DNA of 64,000 nt from Rhodamnia argentea (lineage: Eukaryota > Streptophyta > Magnoliopsida > Myrtales > Myrtaceae), in assembly GCF_020921035.1 (NCBI RefSeq), contig NC_063151.1, positions 3,162,001 through 3,226,000 of the forward strand, given 5' to 3'. The notes under the pieces were generated by a model. The model was given only the letters and a program-made list of their open reading frames with translations, was not told the origin of the DNA and ran no database searches. Below are positions 46,570 to 58,840 of this stretch, one piece after another; the stretch's first letter is position 1, and the number at the start of each line of letters is the position of its first letter. A program made the position numbers and the translations under genes.

Positions 46570-47352
46570 CACTTAGAAGAAATTGGGTGACAACCATGTT
46601 TTTCTAATTTGCTTTGACAATGATGACCACCTTCTTCGCACCACTTTCTACATCGCCCATATTAATATATGGTACAATGTCTAATTAGATTAGTTTAAGC
46701 AGTCCATTAAGCCATTGACGTGCAAAAATTAGTTTTGATAAGGACATATTTGTAGATTAGTTGCTGTAAGAGTTCGTTGTTTTGCAAGGGACTATCAATG
46801 GATTGCGGGGGAAGGAACATATATACTCTAACTACTCTCTCCGAGTTAAATTGTATCATTCGAATTTGATGGTTTCATAATTGACACACGCCAAGAGGAA
46901 AAAAAAAAGATGCCTCCTTTCTTAACGACGCAGAATTTATGACATGGACTTAAAAGGGCACAGACGCAGAGGTTCGACTAGCCAAAGGTTTATTGAACAA
47001 CCTTTAAACTCTGTGAACTAGTTGAATCTAGGATTAGGACTCAATCATGTGCAAATAACCTTAATCCAGAGCAGCTTGCATGTAATTAATGAGATTTGAA
47101 GAGGCAATATCCAATTCTTGAGCTAGAAATCCCCCTTCCAAACGACTATGCCAACTTTGGAGGTTGTAAACCTTCGGTTCCTCTCGAGCTTTTTCCTTTT
47201 TCTCATCAAATTAAATTGGTATCGAATCAACATAGGACCATGTCACTATCAAGAAATCTCACTTGGACGAAGGATCAAATAATGATTTAAGTTATTCAAT
47301 GATTGATTTCTCCAACAAGTATGTGTGTGTGTTTTGGTGGGGGGTGTTTGTG

Positions 47353-47378
47353 GAGAGAGAGAGAGAGAGAGAGAGAGA
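47353..47378. repeat. (GA)n microsatellite
   Basis: About thirteen GA units in non-coding DNA, after a GTGTGTGTGTTTTGGTGGGG stretch. Confidence 0.9.
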
Positions 47379-48759
47379 TGATGCCTCCCAAACACACAAA
47401 AAGTTAGTTGAAATAGTTAAATTGTGCAACCAATCGAGAGAGGAAGGAAAGGATCTCTGTGACGTCCGACTTTGTGATTCATATTCTGGAAGAAGGCATC
47501 TCCGACAACAATTTATTCCTATTCTATTTTTATTTTTTATGCGAAAATTGATTCCTAAATATACAATGAGAACCGTTAAGTCTTGTCACTTGCTTAATAT
47601 TCTTAAAATACGAGAGAAGTCAATCCCACTCGAACATTTCTTCTCCGTCGAGGACAAACCTTATTAAATGATATTTTAGCCCTAGCAAAAGCATCCTACG
47701 TGCAATCATTATTAATTGCTTATTTCTTGGCATGCAAGATCTTATCAACATTTTCTAATTCACTCTAGCTTTCCAATAAACTGAAGAATCGCTATTATGA
47801 ATTAGAAGGATTTCTGAGTTCATGATAATGGTTTCAAGTTTCAATGAGGCTAAGCTAGAAGTACGCATACAAACTGTCTATTCTCTTATGTCAATTTGGA
47901 TCTTATAGGATTTCAAAGAAATTTTTTGACTTCTTTCGGAAAAACATAAATTGTTGCGTGCTAACATTTACAACTAAGATCATTCTACATCGACCTTGAT
48001 AATAACACGGTGTGATTTAGATGTCACTTCTATAGGATTACCAACTTTTCATAGCTCCTATAAGTAGTTGATTAGCGTAATTGCTACTCTTGGTTATAGG
48101 TTTGACCGGTCGCCTATTTACAAGAGGGGTAACCTCAAAAAGACCTCTAATTTTTGAGATTACGCTTTGATTTTCTCCTTAATAAAGTCGGAGTTTAGTT
48201 TAGAGTTAATCAGCGAAGCATCTGGAAAATTATTGTTTATCTTATCTAGCATAGCGTCCCTCATAATAAATGCTCGAATTACCTCAATTTCTTAATAGGT
48301 ACTACGGTGTTTATATAGCCCGAAAGTTGACTAGAGTAGATGGAAGAGTTGAATATGTTGTTTGGTGGATGGAATCTCATTATAATAAGAGCTCAAATTT
48401 CAGTATAATTCGGCAACAATTTACATCCTTGGACTAATTGCCTCGATTACTTTAGTGGTTCAGATTGAATTAAAGAAATTTTTGTCTGATTTCTTTCGAA
48501 CAAACAAAAGGAGGTTAGTTGGGAGACAGGTAAAAAAGAAGAAGTAATGCCTGCTTTAAGAATACGTTGTAGAAATTTGCAAGTTCTCCAATGAATATGA
48601 GAATAATTTTTTTTTAAAGTTATGTGTGTTGGGAAAAATAAGGTTAAGAAGGTGATTAATGTAATTTACATTTTCAATTGAACTTGATGAAACCCATCAT
48701 GAACGGCTATTGCTTGGTTAATGTGAGTTGCGATGAACTCCAGCTTATTACTGTATTTG

Positions 48760-49093
48760 CTAGGGCAATTACCCAATTAGTCCTAAAATTAGTGTACGAA
48801 CGGCAATTCAGCCCTCAACCTTTCAATTTTGCTAATTTAGCCCCGGTTTATGCGAAATTCCAATCTAGTCATTTCAATTAATTTTCGCTGAAAATTATTG
48901 ACGTGGTGGTCTAACAATTGCCTGCTGTCCTATGTGATACATCGCCACGTCACCGACTTTCCGATGAAAATTGGTCGAAATGACTACATTGAAATTTTGC
49001 ACAAAATTTTATGACTAAATTGAAAGAATTGAGAAATGTATGACTTAATTGACATCCGTATGATAGTTTATGACTGATTTGGATGATTTCCCT
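48760..49093. mobile_element. MITE, 334 bp, with an 8-bp target duplication
   Basis: TGTATTTG flanks both ends (48752-48759 and 49094-49101). The left end (TAGGGCAATTACCCAATTAG then TCCTAAA) and the reverse complement of the right end (AGGGAAATCATCCAAATCAG then TCATAAA) form TIRs of about 40 bp with mismatches. Internal pairs such as CGCTGAAAATTATTGACG and GATGAAAATTGGTCG also mirror each other. The 8-bp duplication suggests a hAT-type transposase. Non-coding. Confidence 0.85.
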
Positions 49094-49296
49094 TGTATTT
49101 GTTCAATTGCAGCAAGCAACGATGGTCACTAGGGGATGGCAAGATAGAGACAAAGAGGAGGAGAGAGAGGACAAGGCCACCTTGATCCCAATGGTTGAGG
49201 GCGCATGTGGGAACACGGTGAAGATAAATATCATTGATTGAGAACATGAGATGGGTATAGCAAATGGCAAAGTGGACTTCACCTTTCTTTTTTAAT

Positions 49297-49638
49297 ATAA
49301 GTGCATTGAAAGTCGTAAAACTTATCGCGAAAATTCAATGAGTCCTAAATTTAAAAAAAAAATGCAATTATGTCCTAAAACTTGTTAGAAGTGCAACCAA
49401 TTCCTCAAACTTGTCAAATTAATAATCAAGTCATTTCGTTAATTGCACTTTTTGAAAAAATTTTAGGACTTATATTGTACTTTCATTACAAGTAATAGGA
49501 CTTGACTGCACCTTTTGAATGTTTTAGCATTCAATTGCACTTTTGTGACAAGTTTTATGATTTCATTGTAAATTTTCAAAAATTTTAGGACTCAATTGCA
49601 CTTTCATGATAAGTTTCAGGACTTCCAAGTGCACTTAT
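49297..49638. mobile_element. MITE with internal GCACTTTTNNNAAGTTTTAGGACT-type repeats
   Basis: The left end ATAAGTGCATTGAAAGTCGT and the reverse complement of the right end, ATAAGTGCACTTGGAAGTCC, form TIRs that extend through AAACTTATC. Inside, blocks of AATTGCACTTT, GACAAGTTTTA and GGACTCAATTG recur at irregular spacing. Non-coding. The target duplication is unclear. Part of the element at 23608 matches these internal repeats. Confidence 0.7.
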
Positions 49639-50551
49639 CCCTTCTTTTTTTCAAAGTACAAATTTAAGTTTTTTGGAAGAGGCATGGTGAATAAAAGCAA
49701 TATACTCAAGGTTTAGACTTGATCAAGCATGGACAGATTGTTACCTATATATGGTTGATCTAGCATGGCTGAGCAAGGATACAGTATCTTCTGGTCATGC
49801 CTCCAATCGGTTAGTTACGAGGTGTACATACCACCCACGTACAAACTTAATGAAAATTACATGCAGGTGGCCTCATCCCTAGAAGCCCGGGGCGATCGGC
49901 TTCGCTTCTACGACTACCTTCCCAGCCGTTGCAAATGTTGAGCGAGAAGGATAAGGGGCGCACAAACAATATTTTTGCACGGGGATGCGATTCGCCAAGC
50001 TGGGGCAAGCAAGACTTGCACACCAGAACGAGCAATCGAGAAATTCATTCACACCGCCATCAACGAAAGTCATCCGCAAGAGAACAGCTATGCCTAACCC
50101 TTAGCTTATATTTATAACCCATAAATCAAGGACATCAACTAACTAATCAGACACGAGCCCCCAATTAAAGACATTTGCGATCAGCATCGCAAGAAATTGC
50201 AGCCTCATGATGTAATTCTCGACAGAAATCCGGACAAGTTGAACAACGGGGAAATGACAATAAGATTTTTGCCAGCATCTCTCGCTTTATGACAGAACTC
50301 GAGGTCAGATTTGATCCACAAGACGATTATGTCCACAAAAAATGTACACAATATGCATGTATGGGGATTGCACGAGGCCTACATACAAATCTAACGCACG
50401 TCCGTACGTGCTGGTATGTCGTATATGCTGATACAAAGTGTGTCATTTACACAAGCCCTAAAGCACAAGAACCATATTAATGTAACGACACGGTCTGTAT
50501 AGTGACAAAGAAAAGTACTTACGGAAATAATCACTCAAGCATGCTTTTATG

Positions 50552-51896
50552 CTAAAATTTTGTAAGAGAGGAGAATGGTTCTCGATGCACCACCGGATCT
50601 TCGAAGAAAATCTCGCCCCAAGATGAAGAAGACGAAGAAGCAGAGCCTCCGGAAGAGCCGCTTTTGGTGTCCCGGCGGTCACGGACTGCGGATGCTTCAG
50701 CCAAAGATGGAGGAAGAAACAGATCGAGATCATCGTAGTCACACCATAGAGCGGAGTCCGTGGTCCCTAGAAGATGATCGACCCCGTTGACCATGGAGAG
50801 ACATTGACTTGTCGTCGTCCTCTCGACATGGTTATTCAACGAGGTTTGGAAGCTGAAAGGGACTAGTGGTGAGGTGTTTGTCAAATTATTGGATGCTAAA
50901 TGATGATGAGCAGTGAAGTTATTGTCTGGAAGTGGTTGAGAGAAACTGGTGATTCCCTGAGAAAATAATTTCGTCGTCGACGACAACGAATGAAAATCCG
51001 GGTCTTCTTTGATAGGATCGTACGTGTTATAATCGTGGGTTGTCTCCGAAACGCATGAAGTTTGGCTGAATAGATTGTTGTTGCTGGTTGCGGCCGAAGC
51101 TGGAGATTGGAGAAGACCCTGTAAGTACTGAAGACTATTAGCTAATTGAAGAGCATCGGAATGTAAACCGAGCGCCGATTCATCCAGCGGTCGAGAATCG
51201 ATCAGCTTGCTCAGGTTCGCCAGGGCTATGAGCTGCGACAAGCTCGATGAGAAAACATCTGTCCTCCGTCGGTGAGTCACTGGGTCGAAGCCCATGCGGA
51301 TCAGCTTCTTCTTCAGGTGGGTATTCCAGTAGTTCTTGATCTCGTTATCGGTCCGGCCCGGGAGCCGCGTCGCAATCGCCGACCATCTGGCACATCGGAA
51401 AAACCACGTTACTCGACCATAAGAACCATCTACGGGCCTTACACGGGGCCGTCATGACTCGTGACCTAGAAAATAGTATATCGAATGCTGGAAAACAAGA
51501 CCGCGCGCGACGAAAGTATTGATTTAGCGTCTCAGGTAGGGTTTCCAGAGTTCATTACTTGTTTCCGAGCTCGGAGTGGAGATATAAGATGGTTTGCTCC
51601 TCTTCCGGGGAGAGACTCCCTCTCTTGATGTCCGGCCGCAAGTAGTTTATCCATCTCAATCTGCAGCTCTTGCCACATCTATTAAGACCTGCACAGTAAG
51701 CTCACAAGTAAGTAATAAATGTGCGTTTGCGTGAGGCACACAGATAGAGAGGGGGTTGGAAACCTGCACGTTTAGGGAGAGAGATCCAGCTTCCATGGCC
51801 GTGTTGCTGGATGAAATCAAGAAGCTTCTTGTCTTCCTCGGAAGACCAGGGTCCTTTCTTCAGGCCATTACGTTCACAACATGGGGATCTTCCCAT
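50552..51896 (-). CDS. R2R3-MYB transcription factor, suberin-regulator clade (MYB53/92/93, MYB39/107 group)
   Basis: Three exons on the minus strand give 365 residues: 51896-51764, 51688-51559 and 51386-50552. R2 ([20 protein letters not shown], with its Trp series) and R3 ([33 protein letters not shown]) are complete, with the recognition-helix text [20 protein letters not shown] and [11 protein letters not shown]. After the DNA-binding domain comes [20 protein letters not shown] and [14 protein letters not shown], typical of the clade of MYB92/93/53 and MYB39/107/9. That clade controls suberin deposition and root endodermis or seed-coat barriers. The activation region is Ser/Asp-rich, with [15 protein letters not shown] and [10 protein letters not shown]. 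Introns at the standard R2R3 positions (75 and 172 bp). An in-frame ATG at 51947 would add 17 Lys-rich residues; MGRSPCC at 51896 is the family start. A TATA box lies about 120 bp upstream. Confidence 0.93.
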
Positions 51897-52010
51897 GATT
51901 TTTTCTTTCTTTTCTTTTTGTCTTGTGGATTGTGATCCTAACGACACTTGTTTCTTGCTCGACTCGGCTGCTTCCTTGTGGTGCTACCCAGTAATCCTTG
52001 GCTTCAACAC

Positions 52011-52018
52011 TATATATA
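52011..52018 (-). promoter_or_regulatory. TATA box of the MYB gene
   Basis: The minus strand reads TGTATATATAGTG about 115-122 bases before the MYB start codon. With a start site some 30 bases downstream this gives a leader of about 85 bases, a normal arrangement for a regulated MYB gene. Confidence 0.65.
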
Positions 52019-53301
52019 CAAGATCTCAGCCATTCCTCTATTTTTTATTTTTTTTAATGAAACACAACCTGTCTAAATTATTTTATTTCGGTTAGACAGA
52101 AATGATTGAAGAACTTCCCTAGAAAAATGTCCGCGATAGACCTTCTCTCTTAATGAAATGACATGTATATCCTTTCGACGTTTCAGTATCCTCAATCGCG
52201 ATCGTGAAAAACTGCGTGTCCCATACTTTGAAAATTCACACAGAGACCAATCCACACTAGGAAGTAGGAACCGATGTTGAGTTGTCAAGGAAAAATTAGG
52301 GAATAACTAAAATGTATATGGACTGATTAGATTAGAGAAATGCTTCCCCGACAGTATTATCGGGGACCGTACGGTATAATCTCAAGTAGATCCTGTAAAC
52401 CATCATCGCATGTTTTGCATAAAACACTCATTGATTGGGAGACCACGTGGTCAGAAATAACTGGCAGATCTGATGCGCTAGCAGCTTTCAATAGATTATA
52501 TAGATCCCATTTGAATTCCGCCACATCTAATGACTTAATTGCATTTTACTAACCAAAGCCATTTAGTATATTTTTGTTTGTAAAACTGCACATGTATATA
52601 TGGTGCAGTCAAACACAGTACTTAAACGATAGAATATGGTTATTTTAGCAATTTATTTTAATTTTTGTGCCTTGAGGATTTGCAATCTTTTTCCTTTATT
52701 TAGTAATCGCGCTGGCCTTAAGCTAAGTGAATCCGACTGGACAAAGTTGTTCTCTAAAGTAACGTATTATTTAGAGTCGGCTGTCTTGATTCGGAATATT
52801 ATGAGGAACTATTGATACCATAATTGCTAGCTAAGAACGACTAAGAATTACCATGGTTTAAAAGGTGTGCAATTTGGGGAACTAATCTCGTAAATCTCCC
52901 GGTCAAAGCTGCGCTGTCTCCCCCTCCTTCCAACACAAAATTATCATCAGACATTAATTAAAGTTAACAACCTCGAAACTGATTGCATGGCACGTGTACG
53001 ATCACTGTTGGCTGGAGGAACCTCCCCCATGCACGCAACAGACGGCTCTGTCGTCATCTTTTTTTTTTTTGCATGCCCAGAATTCAACACCCTCACGTCT
53101 CATGTTCTAGACCCTCGTAAGGCCTTGCTTCTAATTTAATCAAACTATAGACTCTACCGACATTGTTTCATTTCGGAATATTATTAATATTGCCGTTTGT
53201 ACGTAGGGCGACACATGTAGTTTCGCTACTGTAGTTGATCTCGATCATATAACTTGCAATTATAATGATGAAGAACAAATAATTATTATCATATATAGCA
53301 A

Positions 53302-53915
53302 GGGAAAGTTATAAAAAAAAGCCATAAATCTATTGTAATTGTGTCAATTTAGTCTTTAATTTTTTTTATTTAATTAAATTCTAAACTTTTTGCAATTGTG
53401 CCAATTCAATCTATTTGGCTTGTCGACACTCACGTGGCATCATCGTCGCTATACAATTTTCAATAGTATTTTACTATTCCTTGAATTATTATTATTTTTT
53501 ATTTTGCAGTAATTTTTATTTATTTATTTATTTATGGTTAGGCTTGGCAGAGGTTGCTAGCCATTGGGCGAGGGCTTACGACCCCTTGCCCAATGGCCAG
53601 TGAATGCTCAGCCTGGGAAAGGGCTGCAAGTCCTTGCCAGCCATGATGAGGTCGCCTTTACGTAGCTATGAATGAGGGCTTTAGGCTCTCGCCCAGTAGC
53701 CGGCGGACTCCTACCGACCCTAATGAAAAAAATTAAAAAATAACTACGAAATTCAAAAAATAATAAAATATAAGAAAAAATTGACCACTACGCCGATCAA
53801 ATGAACTGAATTTGCACAATGACAAAATGTTTAAAACTTAATTGGCAAAAAAAGAAGTTTAGAACTAAATTGGCACAATTGCAATAAATTTATAATTTTT
53901 TTGACAAATTTTCCC
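53302..53915. mobile_element. Full-length MITE of the AGTCCTAAA/GCAATTGTG TIR family with a GC-rich core
   Basis: The left end (GGGAAAGTTATAAAAAAAAG then CCATAAATCTATTGTAATTGTGTCAATTTAG) mirrors the right end (TTGGCACAATTGCAATAAAT then TTATAATTTTTTTGACAAATTTTCCC), giving TIRs of about 50 bp. The core (53530-53720) is GC-rich with GGGCGAGGGCTTACGACCCC and related mirrored text (CCCTTGCCCAATGGCC). Non-coding. Target duplication unclear. It is the best-preserved copy of the family in this window. Confidence 0.75.
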
Positions 53916-56900
53916 ATATAATCTTATTAAGAGATCTGTTGACTGGTTGTGTTCGAGATAATCATCATGATGCACTAAATAAATCTTGGCTGCATTGGGG
54001 AATTTATGCATATTATGTCTCGAGTTTGATATTTTTCAGAATAATTTACTCCACATAATGTCACTAATTGAGCTATAATGCCTAGGGACAAACCAAAATG
54101 CACAAAAATGTTTTCGCTTAATGTTTATCAAAGTAGCGGGTATAGAGGGACCAGACATGCGAATCGTGGGGAGAACAGGTAGGCACAATCGTTTAGCCTT
54201 TTCGAGGACTTTCCTATTCCCTATGCTTGGCAAAAGTTAGGTGGATTTTACTATTTTTCAAGACTACTATTTGAGGAAAGGCCCTGACCCTATTGGTCAA
54301 TCTCCAGAAGGGACCGAGTCTCTGAGATAAGCTAAGCAAAATTGAGTTGCGATTAGTTTAATTGAGTGATATAAATGAATATCTCAAACTCGTACATTAA
54401 TAATGAGTTTGTGGATAAGCCTAACCTGTTTATAAAACACGCACAGCTGTGGATCTAATCGATTAACTAATCTAACTCGACCTTTGAGATGATTTGGCTT
54501 CGTCAGGTCCTAAAACTTTTTGTGCTGGCCGTCAGGATATCCAATTCAATTACCGATTCAATGCTGTGTGAAAAATACAAGCAGCTGGCTTTGAATGCGG
54601 ACTGCAATCTGAACCTTTTAATGTTCTTAAACAAAATAAGACGTTTCTGTGTTTTACAACCTGTATAAACACCAAGGTTTTGAATAATTCAGCCTTGAAG
54701 GCGACATTAACTTTGAATGCCTCAAAATGATTAAAATTGCCCCCACCCTCTATAGAAACTTTCCCCCTCTCTCTTCCCTACCTCTCACCTGGCCATTGCT
54801 GCAATTGGCCGGCTGCCACCATAGCTCATGGTAGTTTCAGGTTCCCGTGATTATAAGTTTTCAAAAAATGCGATATTGATACTGTGAGGTTTGGTTTTCG
54901 ATTCCTAGGTAAGAACCCAACCGAAAACCGAAGAAACGAGAATGGAAAACCGGAAACCGATGGACCGGAGATTATATCATTGTATGTTTCTTTTTATATT
55001 GTAATTCCTTTGTATATTTAACGAGTGAATGTTTTATTTAACCTCTTCTTTATTTTAAGATATCACTGTCTCAATGAGGAGATTATCATCGGTAATAGAG
55101 TTTACGAGTTGAAGTGGAATTAATATATATGGTGAGGTTTTGCAATGATTATTTTATTTTAATTAATAATAGTTTTAATTTTAGAACTATAATTAAGTGA
55201 TTAACTATGTTTGTTGTATCTTTTGATTTAAGGTGGTTAGAATTTATAGCAATTTTTCATAGATTATTGAGGATCGAAGTTATACAATTAAGGTTTTATT
55301 TACGTTTTTGAATTTTTATTGTTTGTTTTATTTTATGTATTCATCTTTTGTGAATTGTTGCTATTGACAAATGTGGATTTTTGTTTTTTCGTTCACTTTC
55401 ATTTTATTTACCTACAAATACAACCCAAAAAAAAAAAAAGGAAGAAAAGGATGGAGAAAAAACAAAAAAGCTGGCCGGTTCTTAATTTGACCCTAAAACC
55501 TATTGACAAGGCGGGTTCTAGATTTCAAAATATGCGGGGTAGATTCGTAGTTTCAAAAACTAATGAACTGGTTCCAATGGGGGCAAGTTTCAATTGGAGT
55601 GTGGACTGACTTTCGAATTGCTACACTTAAGTGCAATTAGGTTGTGAAATTTTCACTTAGTAAACTTACTTATTAGTGCAATCAAGTACTTCTATCAGAC
55701 TTTTTTAATTTAAAAGATTGAAAAATATTAACGTTACATCTTATGTATAGTTTGATTATACATGGTATTGACGTGGCGACATGCACACCTCACAATTAAA
55801 AAAAAAGCAAATAACACTATTAGCGAGATATAATAATCTTTTCTTTAAAGTAATAATCGACACTAAAGATAAAACAAAATCCCTAAAATCTTTCGACCTC
55901 CAACTTTTATTCCTTGAAAGATCACGGTAATCCCACCATGATATGACATCGCAACTCCCCTTCTCCTTTTTCATGATTCAGATGTTCCATACCTGGACAA
56001 ATTTCTATCTTTCGAAGATCTTTATATTGTAATATTCTCTTAAATTCACTCCTGCATTTATTAACCTCTCCTTTTTTTTTTTGGTAAAATTTGATCAATT
56101 TCTTGGACACGTGCATGAGTTCAACGATAGATACTGTGATTTTAGTCCAAAAAGTGACTTAGAGTTTTTTTTTTAACCTATTTTTTTAGGAGAAATCCCA
56201 GAATTTGCTGACGTAATTAATGCCCAATTGACCCGTAGTTCCCGGTTGCGGTTGGAGAGGTAGTTGATGCAGTAAAACAACCCACCGCAGTCGTTATGTG
56301 TGGATTTCGTATTTTGTAAGACTATTCTTCGCACGCTCGAAAGTCTTCCCATGCAAAGTTTAGGTCAACAGTCCCTTTTATTAAATGGAGAGGATAACTG
56401 ATTTTCTTGGATTATCTTGATAACTTTGGATTACTTTTGTTTAGTATAATCAACATAATGTCCTGGAAGGACGTACCAAGATGAAATTGCATGGAAAAAT
56501 TTAATATAGGCAAGAAGACCTCCTAATTTCTTTTTGGTTTGTTAATTGTACAGTCATCTTATACCCATGATTCATCTCCACCCCACGTTCCCAACATTCT
56601 AACGTCGGTGACTCTATTTCTTCAACGAATGCAAAGTGAATCGACGTGGTGTCCCACCTTAAACTTTTGATCCATGAGAAGCGACCAGGCGTATTGTATG
56701 TGCCAATTGCCAATGAATTCACCATCGTATGGCGGATCGGTAATTACTAGCGATTCCAACTTCATGCAGGGGGTCTAAAAAAGCAGGGGCACCTTGCGTT
56801 AAATGTGTTTGCCCCCAAAAAAAAAATCTGGAACTGTGCCTAATTATGGCTATCATTTTTGTTTCACTTTAGTTTTGCTTGACCATTTGAGTTTACTTGA

Positions 56901-58415
56901 AAGCCATAATCTTATCGGACAGATATGTATCTTGTACTGCATGAAAAATTTAGAGTATGAAATTGAACTTGTACTAGAAAAATGGAAAATGTAATTTATC
57001 GAGACCGAACGACGTTTAGTAACCTTGAATCCATATATACATGCCCACATATTATCATCTGGTGCACGAGACAACAGATGAGTAGTTATTAAATAGGAAT
57101 GGAGTGGGTATCCAAATCCGCATATTAGGATTGGAAAAGAACATCCATGTGAGTCTAGGGAAGCTCTGGGCAAATAATGAGGAAGGAGAGGAGTATGATG
57201 GAAAATGGCAGAAGAAGTGTTTGATAGGGTTTCAAGAGAGTAAAAGCTCGCACTTTGAAGATAATTACGAGTTTGTTCTGTTAGGAGAAAGGAATGCAGA
57301 CGATTAAAACAAAAAGATAAGTAGCTCTACCATACTACTATCGATTATGATGAACTTACGGAAATAAAGAGAGCGACGTTGTACCTAAAATTTATTGTGT
57401 ATTTCACCGATTGCTTGGTAAGAATTAATCATGTGGGAGGAAGAGTTCAGATTATCTGCTATCAGCTATGAAAAGATTGCATGGAGAAGGAAGGAACTCT
57501 TTCATGTCTTGATTGCAGTTAAGAGCAGTAGGGAAATCAATCGAGCAAATTTAGGTTGGCTTATTCATGTGTCCGAAAGGCCTTTTTTTTTTTTTTTTTT
57601 TGGTCCAATCCGAAAGGCCTTTGGGTTGGGTTATTTTGCAAAATTCTTCTTAGTAGATCTGTGTGGTTATGGTAGTCCGGGTCGGGTTACCAAGCGAGAC
57701 GATCTTCACTGGTCATGGCCCAATACAAAGGTCTTGGCCCAACCCTTTTTCAAGATCACAAGAAAGACTAAATGGGAATTTTTCACTTACCTACACTTTT
57801 TTTTTCCCTCTTTGCTTCGAACTAGGAAAAAAACTTCGGGTGTGACAAACTCAATGTTAACCACCTCATCCTGCCAAATGCGTCGATCTATGTGCTCAAT
57901 CCAACCAACAAAAATATGATCCAAATGGGTTGACAAGAAATTTGCACGGCCGTAAGAGACGTGGTGGTTTTGCCGTGTGTATTTTCATGGAAAGTATAAG
58001 AGAACCTCGGTTACAATATATAATCATGTGATGTTGTGCACATTGCAGATTGATCTTATGACGTTTCGGTATATTGTAATGTTTGACAAAGAAACAATTG
58101 TGTTGGAATGAAACACAAAAATTATCGTGGAACTGTATGATTATGTCACACGATATTGAAAGTAAGAGAATTCCCAGAAGGGTCTGGATACTTGTGATCT
58201 ACATGGACGTGATGTCATCGATGGCTCACCTCGTGACTCGGCCGTGGACAGCGATTCAAAAGCTTCTGCCCATAATGAGCGAACTCCCACCCACCCACGC
58301 TCCTCTTTAAATGCACCGCGAGACCTCCCCCCAGGTACAGGAACACTGCACGCTTCCCTTCACCACAAACAATCTCTTTCTCCTCCTCTTTTTTTTTTTC
58401 TCTGCGTCATCGAGA

Positions 58416-58840
58416 ATGACCAACGACGCGGCTCTGAGATCGTCTCTGGTCTGGTTGGCGGCGGCGATGGTGGTGGTCGGGCTGTGGACGCACTCCTTCA
58501 AGAAGGTGGCGGCGACGTACGGGGCGGGCGTGCTGGGGATCGCCGGCGTCCTCTTGCCGGACTGGGACTACTTCGACCGCGACTTCTCCAGGTGGACCAC
58601 CCCGGTCAGCGCCGAGGAGAGAGCCGCCATTTCTTCACACCGATCTCGCTTCCCGAGGTTTAGAATCTCCTACAATCGCGTATGCTTACATTAGGAATTT
58701 GCGTGGTCAATTTGACTTCTGATTGTCGGATCTTCCTTCCGTTCCTATGCAGGTTTAGAATCTATCCTCTTCGTGCCGTTATGTACGCATGTGTCTACGG
58801 ATTTGGTCTGTACAAGTGGTGGGTGTTCGTATCCGGTTGA
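58416..58840 (+). CDS. DTM1: Signal-peptidase-complex-like protein DTM1
   Basis: Two exons (58416-58657 and 58753-58840) give 109 residues. The protein starts MTNDAALRSSLVWLAAAMVV. Two close membrane spans follow (about 10-30 and 36-52, the second in TYGAGVLGIAGVLLPDWDYF), the layout of the SPC1/SPC12 subunit family. FRIYPLRAVMYACVYGFGLY near the end may form a third span. PDWDYFDRDFSRWTTPVSAE is the segment I associate with DTM1 (DEFECTIVE TAPETUM AND MEIOCYTES 1). Rice DTM1 is an ER membrane protein needed for tapetum and early meiocyte development. Assignment is from remembered similarity on a short protein. If the 95-bp intron is retained, the protein ends instead with ISYNRVCLH. The same 13 bases occur at both splice junctions. 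ZYP1 starts 1.2 kb downstream on the same strand. Confidence 0.75.

Larger units (their letters stand above)
44635..50551. other. Gene-poor region left of the MYB gene
   Basis: I support no gene. It contains two clear MITEs (48760-49093 and 49297-49638), a tRNA-like repeat candidate near 46005-46175, a (CT)n run at 46548-46569 and a (GA)n run at 47353-47378. 45000-45760 and 47380-48700 are AT-rich with short frames only. 49860-50110 has a mild GC rise without recognisable protein. 50200-50551 probably includes MYB 3' UTR. Confidence 0.4.
51897..58415. other. MYB promoter and gene-poor intergenic region
   Basis: 51897-52300 is the MYB leader and promoter. A MITE lies at 53302-53915. 54840-54960 and 55480-55560 hold GGTTTGGTTTTCGATTCC and CCGGTTCTTAA text resembling worn GGTTCCGG-type repeats. 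55020-55420 is very AT-rich. 56500-58080 holds several frames of 60-160 codons with no domain I recognise. 57580-57620 has a T-run between two copies of CCGAAAGGCCTTT. The last 110 bases contain a TTTAAAT box (58306) likely serving DTM1. Confidence 0.4.

Noticed and set aside
56501-57919. Several open frames of 60-160 codons upstream of DTM1
   Set aside because: No recognisable domain, no consistent splice structure and AT-rich composition; not supportable as genes.
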